Part shown: positions 9,503-17,700 of the stretch, piece after piece
How the letters are laid out: the number at the start of each line of letters is the position of its first letter
How positions within the stretch are numbered: the stretch's first letter is position 1
Assembly: GCA_014360905.1 (NCBI GenBank)
Contig: JACIWW010000021.1
Location: 1-54,053 of the forward strand
Direction of reading: 5' to 3'
DNA from: Chloroflexota bacterium
GTDB lineage: Bacteria > Chloroflexota > Anaerolineae > UBA2200
Length of the DNA: 54,053 bases
Translations under genes and position numbers: made by a program
Notes under the pieces: generated by a model
What the model saw: the letters and a program-made list of their open reading frames with translations, nothing else
The model's database searches: none
Told to the model about the DNA's origin: nothing

Positions 9503-9805
9503 TCAGCCCAGCACCGGGCCGTCCCCCAAAAGTCCCCTGTGCCTATGCCCCACGACGGGATCGAAGCGCGGATCATCCGCCGGACGCCCACCATACAGCG
9601 CCACCACCACCGCATCCGAGGGGTGAAAATCATCCCCAACCAACAGGACACAAGACACCCCGTCCACCACCCAATCTTCACGCACGGCAAACGACACCGG
9701 CACGCCTGTCAGAACTGTGCCAGGATACCCCACCAGCTCTACCTCCGCCGTGTAGCCATCCCTATCAAAGCCACGTATCACGCCAAACCGTATCGCCGCC
9801 ACCAT
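9503..9805 (-). CDS. phage baseplate/spike-like OB-fold protein
   Basis: This is a protein of about 100 residues. ATG 9805 is chosen; the open frame reaches 9880, but that part is repeat DNA. The sequence (AAIRFGVIRGFDRDGYTAEVELVGYPGTVLTGVPV, then GVSCVLLVGDDFHPSDAVVVALYGG) has the beta-strand pattern and the closing VALYGG typical of the OB-fold in gpV/gp5-like phage spike proteins. It lies downstream of a tail-hub-like gene, the usual order of hub then spike in contractile or siphovirus tails. The assignment rests on pattern and context only. Confidence 0.5.
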   Translation of the reverse strand: MVAAIRFGVIRGFDRDGYTAEVELVGYPGTVLTGVPVSFAVREDWVVDGVSCVLLVGDDFHPSDAVVVALYGGRPADDPRFDPVVGHRHRGLLGDGPVLG

Positions 9806-9861
9806 CCCCCATCCGTAGGGGCAGGCCTTGTACCCGCCCCACCTTCGCAGATTACCATCTT

Positions 9862-10140
9862 TTTGCTCCCGGCGGACCACAGTCCGCTGCCATTCCCGGC
9901 GTGGGTTCGTAGTGAGCGCTTCAGCGCTCGGATTGTAGGTTTGTAGTGAGCGCTTCAGCGCTCGGATTGTAGGTTTGTAGTAAGCGCTTCAGCGCTCGGA
10001 TTGTAGGTTTGTAGTGAGCGCTTCAGCGCTCATGGATGCCAGGGATTGAAATCCCTGGCTAAAACTGCCAAGCCCCTTCAGGGGCTCCTCTTCAGCCGGG
10101 GAATTCATGCCCCAGCCAGGCCCACGCGAAGTGCGCACTA
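9862..10140. repeat. composite hairpin repeat, reverse orientation, with a 4-copy 34-bp tandem array
   Basis: This occupies the 9806-10166 gap. On the plus strand it reads GCGGACC/GTCCGC hairpin, then four tandem units of about 34 bp (9904-10031: GGTTTGTAGT, GAGCGC-TTCA-GCGCTC, GGATTGTA), then the CCAGGGAT hairpin, the AGCCCC-TTCA-GGGGCT hairpin and the GGGGAATTC hairpin. Its reverse complement matches 13975-14215 module for module, so the two form a long inverted pair around the genes between them. It lies inside the phage operon. Confidence 0.88.
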
Positions 10141-10166
10141 CGAACTCCAGATGACAAGCATCGCCC

Positions 10167-12314
10167 CTACACGCCCTCCAGATATACCGTCTGCATCCAC
10201 CCAGGAACACACTGCAATGGCTCATACTCCGTCACGATCCCGCTCACCCGCCGCTTGATGCCCTCGATCCCAGCGCCGGCTTTGCTGTCTGTGATCTCTA
10301 TCACGTCAAATAGCTCCAAGCCCACATTTGGGCGCGCCTTGATCCATCCGCCATGCACGCGCGCCGCCGCTTCATCCAAGATCGCACGACCCACTCCGTA
10401 ACATGCATCCGCATCATCCAAATGACTCGCATAGTACACCGACAAAAAATCCACCCCACAAGCCACCCCAGGCATCGGCCAATGTACCTCATATCCCACG
10501 CCATTGCCTACTACACGCGCCCGCGTCGGCCAGGCAAAACTATCTACGTACTGCCCAGCAAGGACCTCGCCATCCTCATAGGTATAATCCACAGCGGGAT
10601 CGCCGCCCTGTTTGTAGGGGATGAAGCAGTACAAGACATCCCCACTATCACCATGGCCAAAACGAGCCACACCGCCCACCAACGACAAAAGACGCCGGAG
10701 GATGACGTAGCCCGTCATCCCTTGCGGAAAGACGCCGGCCTCCTTCAAAATCGCATAGCGCTTGTCATCCACACGAAACCACGTCCGCCCTTGCCAGTCC
10801 TCTGTACTTGCCACTGCAAAGTAGCCCAGCGTCTCATCCCATTCAGGACTATCATCCAATTCCACATCCCAAAATCCCACCCGACAAGCCAACTCCGCTA
10901 TGCACCAACGCAAAGTCTTGTCAACCCACACAATCGTGCTATCCGCACGCCACATGCGCAGGACTTCCCACCCATCCACCGCATAGATTCGATATAGATT
11001 GACCCCCCTTTCACGGACTTTTGACCCACTGTAGAAGTAGAATGGCCGGCACTCCACACGCTCTGCGCCCTCTGCTGTGGTCAGCCCATGCGCAATAACC
11101 ACTTGCGCTAATGGCTTCAGCGCTTCTGCAGCACTGCTAACGCCAGCATGGTCATACCGCCCATCCCTGTTGTCCAGCTCCAAGTCCAGTTCCCCACGTT
11201 CGGGATATTCTGTGATCCTGTAGCGCAAAACCCGCTCCGCTGTCTCCGTCATCTCCGCATCGGCTTTGCCCGAGTACCACAAATCTACCCGATAGAGTTC
11301 GTCAATATCATGCATGTAGATCGTGCATCCGCTTTCCACCAAGTTCAGCCGTTGCGCTACCGACACCGCAAAATCGAGGGAGACTTTGTAACTCCAATGG
11401 TCAAAATCACGTGACATGAGCAGCACAGGCTGTTCCCAGGAAAGCCGGCTATCGGAAAATTTGTCAACGTAGGACAAAAGCCACAGGGATCCCAGCGCAG
11501 AAGAGGTCCTTATCAGACACGGATAGAGAGGAGAAGAGCCAGCCATGGGGATGCCAGGAGGGGCAATGCCCTGATAGCCTGATAGTTTCGCGGTCGCATA
11601 GTCCCACAGCGCCGAGACAATCCGCCCATCGTTGTTGTTCGCCCGATCTAGGCTGGCCACCACGCGATATTTGCTCACCGCAGAATCGTACACCACCGCC
11701 AGCCCGTAGCAATGCTCATATTCACCGCCCGTCTCCATCAAGTACTGCACATGCTTCCACCCACCCCATGAGCCACCCGACTTGACCCCCATGTAGATAT
11801 AGCGATAGCCAGGACGCTCGATCGTGTACCAGCAGTCATTGTTGCCCCCAGACGCCAACTTGTAATGATATTGCGAAGTCCTACCCCAGGGAGTATGCAC
11901 CAATTGTGAGGAGCCCCACGACACGCCGTTGTCCGTGCTCTCAAAGCACTTGATGTATCCCTCTTCATCCACATAAAAGAGACGCAGCACGCCGGAATTA
12001 ACCGAGAGTGCTACATCTCCTTTCGGCCAAGGCAGGGCGGATGAAGTGAGCAATGTCCAAGAATAGAAAGCACCCCAGCCAGCAAAGGAAGAAGGAGAAG
12101 TTACCCGCGTGACCCGCACCTGCCCCGCCGCGTTAACTCCACAAGCGACCACCGAGCCGTCAGACGCCTGGCATACCGCCCCGATGGCAAAGCCTTGTGC
12201 CAAGCCCCCAACCACTGAGAACCGCGGCCACTTATCACGCACGAACACCCGTACCGCCGGCTTTTGCGTACCATCACGTTGCGCCTCCGCTAGCGTCTCC
12301 GTAATCGTGCGCAC
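10167..12314 (-). CDS. phage tail-hub-like protein with internal propeller-like domain
   Basis: This is a 715-residue protein with a GTG start at 12314 preceded by GGGGGG about 5 bases upstream. The N-terminal ~35 residues and the C-terminal ~350 (from about residue 360, MTETAERVLRYRITEYPERGELDLELDNRDG, to DVIEITDSKAG...VSGIVTEYEP) look like a gpD/gp27-type tail hub. The last part, GIEGIKRRVSGIVTEYEPLQ, is typical of such proteins. Residues ~40-355 resemble a sialidase-like beta-propeller inserted in the hub (repeated FYVDEEGYIKCFESTDNGVSWGSS, WGGWKHVQYL). Such an insertion could bind surface glycans. The next gene downstream is an OB-fold spike-like protein, matching hub-spike order. The propeller assignment is from pattern only. 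Confidence 0.6.
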   Translation of the reverse strand: MRTITETLAEAQRDGTQKPAVRVFVRDKWPRFSVVGGLAQGFAIGAVCQASDGSVVACGVNAAGQVRVTRVTSPSSFAGWGAFYSWTLLTSSALPWPKGDVALSVNSGVLRLFYVDEEGYIKCFESTDNGVSWGSSQLVHTPWGRTSQYHYKLASGGNNDCWYTIERPGYRYIYMGVKSGGSWGGWKHVQYLMETGGEYEHCYGLAVVYDSAVSKYRVVASLDRANNNDGRIVSALWDYATAKLSGYQGIAPPGIPMAGSSPLYPCLIRTSSALGSLWLLSYVDKFSDSRLSWEQPVLLMSRDFDHWSYKVSLDFAVSVAQRLNLVESGCTIYMHDIDELYRVDLWYSGKADAEMTETAERVLRYRITEYPERGELDLELDNRDGRYDHAGVSSAAEALKPLAQVVIAHGLTTAEGAERVECRPFYFYSGSKVRERGVNLYRIYAVDGWEVLRMWRADSTIVWVDKTLRWCIAELACRVGFWDVELDDSPEWDETLGYFAVASTEDWQGRTWFRVDDKRYAILKEAGVFPQGMTGYVILRRLLSLVGGVARFGHGDSGDVLYCFIPYKQGGDPAVDYTYEDGEVLAGQYVDSFAWPTRARVVGNGVGYEVHWPMPGVACGVDFLSVYYASHLDDADACYGVGRAILDEAAARVHGGWIKARPNVGLELFDVIEITDSKAGAGIEGIKRRVSGIVTEYEPLQCVPGWMQTVYLEGV

Positions 12315-12399
12315 CTAATCCCCCCTTGCACCGCAGAGATGTTGCCTGCGATGTCCCCGCGAAATTTATGTCGAGTTGCTGCGTCCATGACGCCTCGCT

Positions 12400-13299
12400 T
12401 CACTTGCCCCGCTGCCCATTGCTGACAAAGCATACCTCTCGCACCTGCGCCTCGGAGACCGCTGCCAACACGCGCCGGATGAGTGGCGCCAGGCGATGCT
12501 GCAGTTTCTCCCGGGCCAGATCGCCTGGTACATGCACGGTCAATACTCCCTCGTGAAAAGAATGCACCTCGCTCCCCAAAAGACAAGTCTCAAAGGTATT
12601 GCGCGTCAATTGCAGACGCAATTCCTGCAATGTTTCCTGCCACCAATGATTCATTCGGTCTTCTTCGCTGGTATTATTCGTGATCGGTGCAGCAAGCCCT
12701 GTATTGCCTGGCGCAGGAGGGCTATAGCGCTCTGTCACCGTGGTAGGAGATGGGACAGCAGGGGTGATGCCTGGTGCAGCAGGCATTTCCAAATCGCAGG
12801 GATGAATCTGGTCTTCGCCCCGACGCTGGCGGGCAAGACCATGCCGTTCGAGCCAGTTGGCGTGGTCGCGCTGCAGGCTGGGAGAGAGGTGGGCGACTTG
12901 CTCCGGTCGCAACAAGGGCAACGACTTGCACACGCGGAAGGTGTAACTGGCAGTGGGGCCGTCGCCGTAACGGCTGACCTGCACCAGCCCCTCGCGGCGG
13001 AGGGTCTCCAATGCCCCCGCGTATCTGGAGTCTTGCCCGTTGGAACCCTTGGCGTCCGATTTGCGTCTGCCCGTCACCACTGCCCGATTGTGATCGCTAT
13101 TGGTGAGGATGCGCGCCAGACGCGAGATAGAGGGATAGGCAATGTCGCGCTCGCCGTAGCAGAAGGAGAGCAGCAACTCCCACAGGGCAAAGGCGGTGTT
13201 GCCCAGATAGGGACGCCAAAAGTACAGCGCATAGTTGGACACGATGGTATAGCCATGTTGCGCCGGGTCGAACGCATCACCTGCCATATTTTCCACCAT
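12400..13299 (-). CDS. replication-initiation-like protein: HTH domain plus DnaA domain I-like C-terminus
   Basis: This is a 299-residue protein. Residues ~10-130 form a winged-helix region of the phage/plasmid replication type (FALWELLLSFCYGERDIAYPSISRLARIL, then ALETLRREGLVQVSR). A low-complexity Pro/Thr linker follows (~170-210). The C-terminal ~90 residues (WWQETLQELRLQLTRNTFETCLLGSE, then VLTVHVPGDLAREKLQHRLAPLIRR) closely resemble DnaA domain I, the part that recruits the DnaB helicase and partner proteins. No AAA+ or DNA-binding DnaA domains IV are present. It plausibly binds an origin with the HTH and loads host helicase through the DnaA-like module. ATG 13299 has AAGGGGGAG upstream. 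It lies 85 bases before the tail-hub gene on the same strand. Confidence 0.65.
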   Translation of the reverse strand: MVENMAGDAFDPAQHGYTIVSNYALYFWRPYLGNTAFALWELLLSFCYGERDIAYPSISRLARILTNSDHNRAVVTGRRKSDAKGSNGQDSRYAGALETLRREGLVQVSRYGDGPTASYTFRVCKSLPLLRPEQVAHLSPSLQRDHANWLERHGLARQRRGEDQIHPCDLEMPAAPGITPAVPSPTTVTERYSPPAPGNTGLAAPITNNTSEEDRMNHWWQETLQELRLQLTRNTFETCLLGSEVHSFHEGVLTVHVPGDLAREKLQHRLAPLIRRVLAAVSEAQVREVCFVSNGQRGK

Positions 13300-13463
13300 T
13301 GCTCCCCCTTCCAGAGCGCCACTTCACAGCGAAGGCTTCAGCACTCTATCCCCCGCTCAGGCTGGGCAACAGCCCAGCCGCCTTATGCGCAGACTGTTGT
13401 CCGCGCCGAGCGCATTGCTTCAGCGCTTACAAAACCTGTTGTTTTTCACTAAAATATATCAAA

Positions 13464-13721
13464 TCATTCACTATTTATCATATCCTGCAGCAAAAAAAGA
13501 AGCACCTCCTCACGCAGACGGGGATAGGCTTTCAGCAATCCGTGCAGGAATTTGCGCCCTGGGCTGCGGTGTCCATTGTAGACCATGCCCAACATGCTGG
13601 CACTGATACCCAGGCGTCGTGCCATCTCTTCCGTGCTCAACTGCTCATCGCGCTGCAAGCCGCGCACGATGCGCACCAGCCGGCGGATGCGCCCTCGTGC
13701 ACTCGTGCGTATCTGTCCCAT
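13464..13721 (-). CDS. small helix-turn-helix regulator
   Basis: This is an 85-residue basic DNA-binding protein. Residues ~28-60 (LSTEEMARRLGISASMLGMVYNGHRSPGRKFLHGLL) match an XRE/Cro-like HTH. GGAAGAG lies 3-8 bases before ATG 13721. It is divergent from the XRE regulator at 14233, with about 500 bases between them; such head-to-head repressor pairs are typical of phage switch regions. The 13300-13463 stretch downstream carries GCTGGGC and GTGGGC-type repeat hairpins. Confidence 0.65.
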   Translation of the reverse strand: MGQIRTSARGRIRRLVRIVRGLQRDEQLSTEEMARRLGISASMLGMVYNGHRSPGRKFLHGLLKAYPRLREEVLLFLLQDMINSE

Positions 13722-13921
13722 AGCTCTTCCTTTACGTCTTCTGTTTCACGTCTTCCGTTTTACGCTTTACGTTCCCCATTCTCCCCACCCTCCCTAACCA
13801 CCTCACCGCCTACTGCTTCCGCTCCACTGCGCTGCTGCCCTTCTCCCAACGCCATATTAGCACATATGTTCTACTTTGTCAAGCAAAATTCACGAAATCT
13901 TCACGTTTTTACCTTAAAAAT

Positions 13922-13952
13922 TTGCACAAGAGTGAAATTTTTGGGCTATAAT
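13922..13952 (+). promoter_or_regulatory. probable promoter for the XRE regulator operon
   Basis: TTGCAC (13922-13927) and a perfect TATAAT (13947-13952) are 19 bases apart, longer than ideal. The sequence around it (13860-13970) is AT-rich, unlike the flanks. The transcript would carry an entire composite hairpin repeat (13975-14215) in its roughly 270-base leader before the regulator start at 14233. Confidence 0.45.
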
Positions 13953-13974
13953 AGCGTCATCACAGTAAAAAAGG

Positions 13975-14215
13975 AGCATGGCTGGGGCATGAATTCCCCG
14001 GCTGAATGCGAAGCCCCTTCAGGGCCTTGTCAGTTTTAGTCAGGGATTTCAATCCTTGGTGTCCATGAGCGCTGAAGCGCTCACTACGAACCTACAATCC
14101 GAGCGCTGAAGCGCTCACTACAAACCTACAATCCGAGCGCTGAAGCGCTCACTACGAACCCACGCCAGGGATAACGGCGGACTGTGGTCCGCCGGGAGCT
14201 GGGCACGCAAGGAAG
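13975..14215. repeat. composite hairpin repeat, forward orientation
   Basis: Order: GGGGCATGAATTCCCC, AGCCCC-TTCA-GGGCC (a degenerate terminator-like module), CAGGGAT-TTCA-ATCCTTG, then three tandem GAGCGC-TGAA-GCGCTC units separated by ACTACRAACCTACAATCC, then CGGACTGTGGTCCG. It is the inverted partner of 9862-10140. An AAAAAAGGAGCATG string at its left edge looks like a start site, but the frame closes after four codons and GGAGCATGG belongs to the repeat. Confidence 0.85.
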
Positions 14216-14232
14216 TACAGAAAGGAGCACTC

Positions 14233-14640
14233 ATGTCACTAGGTCAGGCAATTCGCGCGATCCGCCAGGAAGCAGGGTTGAGCCAGAAGGAACTGGCCGA
14301 AGCAGCGGGCATTGACCAGTCCTACCTGAGCATGATCGAATCGGGTCAGCGACACAATCCCGGCACGCGCCTCATGGCGCGGCTGGCGCAGGCGCTGCAC
14401 GTCTCCATGGACGAACTGGCGGCAAGAGCAGGCTACCTACCGCACACGCCATCCTCTGATGCACTGGCCGAGCAGGCTCTGCGCCTTTTCCGGCAGCTTC
14501 CCCGCTGGAGGCAAGAAGATGTCGTGGCACAATTGGAATTGTATTTGCACTTGACAGAGCAACAGCCGCGTGTCATTGGCGCAGAGGAGGAGCAAAATGC
14601 ACAGACGGAAAAGACCGCAGCACATAGCCAAGCCGCTTGA
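14233..14640 (+). CDS. XRE-family HTH transcriptional regulator
   Basis: This 135-residue protein has a canonical Cro/C1-type HTH at residues ~7-62 (IRAIRQEAGLSQKELAEAAGIDQSYLSMIESG), a helical middle resembling the LQRLPRWRQEDV dimerisation segment of such regulators, and a polar tail. GAAAGGAG lies 6 bases before the ATG. The next small gene overlaps its 3' end by 44 bases and a giant sensor kinase follows, so the regulator is co-transcribed with the sensors. It may be a former phage repressor, given the divergent small HTH gene on the left, or the transcriptional controller of the kinase operon. Confidence 0.85.
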   Translation: MSLGQAIRAIRQEAGLSQKELAEAAGIDQSYLSMIESGQRHNPGTRLMARLAQALHVSMDELAARAGYLPHTPSSDALAEQALRLFRQLPRWRQEDVVAQLELYLHLTEQQPRVIGAEEEQNAQTEKTAAHSQAA

Positions 14641-14779
14641 GTTATCTTTCCGCGATTTTTTCCTGCGCTTGAGCGAGCAGGAGCGCCGCCGCGTGGTGCA
14701 GGAATTGTCTCAGCCCTTTCAGCGCCTGTGGCTCATCGTGGATGCCCAGGGCGTGAAAAGGCTGGAGGATGAGGGGTGA
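14597..14779 (+). CDS. small basic protein overlapping the regulator and preceding the kinase
   Basis: This is a 60-residue product (MHRRKRPQHIAKP, then LSFRDFFLRLSEQERRRVVQELSQPFQRLWLIVDAQG). The start at 14597 is set by GAGGAGGAG 6-7 bases upstream; the frame's longer GTG version has no site. It overlaps the XRE gene by 44 bases in another frame and ends 17 bases before the kinase start, which suggests translational coupling. It is predicted helical and very basic at the N-terminus. The family is not recognised. Confidence 0.55.
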   Translation: MHRRKRPQHIAKPLELSFRDFFLRLSEQERRRVVQELSQPFQRLWLIVDAQGVKRLEDEG

Positions 14780-14796
14780 GAAGAAAGGAGTAAGCA

Positions 14797-17700
14797 ATGC
14801 TTTGGCCTGGGGAACCACCCTTTCTCTTGTTTTGGCTTTCGGTTGTAGCATTTTCCATCGCCATCGCACTGTGGGCGTGGCAACGGCGCCCTGCGCCTGG
14901 CGTGAGGACTTTTGCTGCGCTTACGTTGTCCCTAGTAGTGTGGTCCACGGCGCAGGTGCTGCACTTTGCCAGCGCTTCTCCGGCAGCAAAACTGTTCTGG
15001 TACAAAGCCGAGTTCCTGGGCATGGTGATCATGCCCATGGCCTGGCTGGCCTTTGTCCTGCGTTACACAGGACAAGGTAAACGCTTGAGCAAGCGCGGGA
15101 TGGCCTTGCTCGCCATCGAACCTGCCCTTACCATGCTCTTGGTCTGGAGCAACGAAGCCCATCGCTGGGTGTGGAGCAACGTTGCGTTTATCCGTGCTGC
15201 AGCGGGAGCAGAACTCGTATCGCGCCCAGGGCCGTGGTTCTGGGTGCACTCGGTATATGCCAACGCGCTGCTTTGCGCCGGCATGCTCCTGTTCATCCAG
15301 CCGCTGGTGCGTGGTTCACGCCTCTACCGCACACAGGGCATGACTTTGTTGTTAAGCGTCTTGCTAGCCTGGATAGGAGGCAACCTGCACAGCGTCTTTC
15401 CTGACCTTGGCCCAGCCCCTCTGGCTGTGGCGTTGCTGTTATTCGACCTAGCTGCGACTTGTAGCCTGCTGCACTACCGCCTGTTTGACCTCATCCCTGT
15501 GGCGCGTGCAACCGTGCTGGAGCAAATGAGGGATGCCGTGTTCGTGCTCGACGCCCAAGAGCGCATTGTGGACCTCAATCAGGCGGCGCAGGAGATAGTA
15601 GGCAAGCCTACCCCTGATCGCATGGGTCAGGGAAAAGCCCAGGCAATCCCCACCTATCGCGATGTGATTGACAACTACCTCAAGATAGGCGAACTGCAGC
15701 AGGAAGTCACGACTGGCGCAGGGGAAAACAAACAGCACTATGACCTGCGTATTACGCCCCTGCGCAACCTCCAGGGAGATCTGGCAGGGCATCTGCTCGT
15801 GATGCACAATGCCACGGAACGCAAGCAAACCGAAGCGGCGCTGCAGAAATCCGAAGCAGAGAAAAGGCTCATCCTGGACCACATCTCCGAACTGGTGGCT
15901 TTTCAGGATCCTGAGTTAAGGATCCTGTGGGCGAACCGCGCGGCAGCCGCATCGGTGGGCTTGACCCTTGAGGAACTGGTTGGTCGCCATTGCTACGAAA
16001 TCTGGCACCAGCGCGATGCACCCTGCCCTGGCTGCCCCGTAGTAAAGGCGCGCGATACTGGACAGCCGCAGGAGGGGAAAACCACCACTCCCGATGGACG
16101 GGTGTGGCTCGTGCGGGGTTACCCGGTGCAGGATGCCGAGGGGCAGGTCACGGGCATCGTCGAGGTAACGCAGAACATCACCGAACAAGAGCGCGCCCTG
16201 GAGATGCTGGTGCAGAGCGAGGAGCGCTATCGCCACTTGTTCCAACGCGTGCCGGTGGGGCTCTACCGCGCTACGCCGGAGGCACAGATTATGGATGCCA
16301 ACGCTGCTCTCGTCCAAATGCTCGGCTACCCGGACGTGGAGACGCTCCTAGCAGTCAATGCCAAGGACATCTTCGTCAATCCGGAAGACTACCGACGAGA
16401 GCAGATTTTGTTGCAACGCAACGGTTTCGTGCACGGCTTTGAGATGCAACTGTACCGCTATGATGGCCGCATCATTTGGGTGCAGGACCATGCTTACGCC
16501 GTGCGCGACGCAGAGGGCAAAATCCTATACTACGAGGGGGGCCTCGCAGACATTACGCAGCGCAAGCAGGCGGAGCTAGCCCTGCAGCAGCGGACTGCCG
16601 AACTGGCGGCGCTGCAAGCGACCGTGCTGGACATCGCTGCTCCGCACAATCTGCCCGACTTGCTGCACACCATCGTCGAGCGCGCCGTCGAACTGCTGCA
16701 TGCTGCCGGAGGAGGGCTGTACCTGTGCGATCCGGCGCAGCAGGAAGCACGGTGCATGGTAAGTTTCAAGACCAAGCGCGACTATACCGGCACCGTGCTC
16801 AAATACGGCGAAGGCGCCGCTGGACTCGTAGCGCAAACCGGCAAGCCGCTCATCATTGATGACTACCGCACCTGGGCGGGTAGAGCTGCCGTTTTCGAGG
16901 AGGACCATCCCTTCACCGCGGTGTGCAGCGTGCCCATGATCTGGCAAGGCCAGGTTATCGGCGTGCTCCATGCCCTGGAGGACATCAAACTGCGCCAGTT
17001 TACGCCGCATGACGTGGAACTGCTCACCCTCTTTGCCAACCACGCCGCCATTGCCATCGAGAACGCCCGCCTTTATGCCGAGGTGCAAGGCGAACTGGCA
17101 GAACGCAAACGGGCAGAGGAACAACTCCAGCACCGCCACGCAGAGCTCGCCAGTCTATACGAGACCGCGCTAGAAATCACTGCCCAACTGGACCTGCAAC
17201 AACTTTTGCCCATCATCGTGGAACGAGCCAACCACCTGTTGCACGGCCTGGGAGCCGGCATCTATCTGTACCGTCCGCAATCAGACGATCTGGAGTATGT
17301 CGCCGTGTGCGGGGAAGACCAGCCGTACTTGGGGCATGTGCTCAAACGCGGCGAAGGAATGGCAGGCAAGGAGCTGGACAGTGGCTTGCCTATGACCGTT
17401 GCCGATTATAGCCAATGGCCCGGGCAGTCGCCTATCTTCGCCGCACTCGAGCCAAGAGCGGTGCTAGCGGTGCCTATCAAGTGGGGCACGGAGATGTTGG
17501 GCGTTATTGACCTGCTGCGCCCAGCGGGCTCCACCTTCAGCGACGACGACATCCGCCTGCTGAGCCTCTTCGCCAACCAAGCCGCTATCGCCATTCGCAA
17601 CGCGCGGGTTGTCGCCGCTGAGACCCAGCAGCGGCGCCGCGCCGAGGCCCTGGCGCAGGCCACGATTGCCCCCACCAGCACCCTGGAACTGGAGCCGCTG

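Noticed and set aside
9382-9690. 102-residue minus-strand ORF overlapping the OB-fold and terminase genes
   Set aside because: Trp/Arg-rich out-of-frame translation of the better-supported OB-fold gene.
9904-10031. Possible CRISPR array (four 34-base units)
   Set aside because: The whole unit, including the would-be spacer, is identical between copies, and no cas gene is near. It is a tandem hairpin repeat. The array at 34378-34530 is rejected for the same reason.
12496-13452. 318-residue plus-strand ORF
   Set aside because: Antisense shadow of the replication-protein gene; no ribosome-binding site and no recognisable domain.
13976-13993. AAAAAAGGAGC-ATG as the start of a gene after the 13922 promoter
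   Set aside because: The frame stops after four codons, and GGAGCATGG is part of the composite repeat elsewhere (for example near 47633 and 47710).
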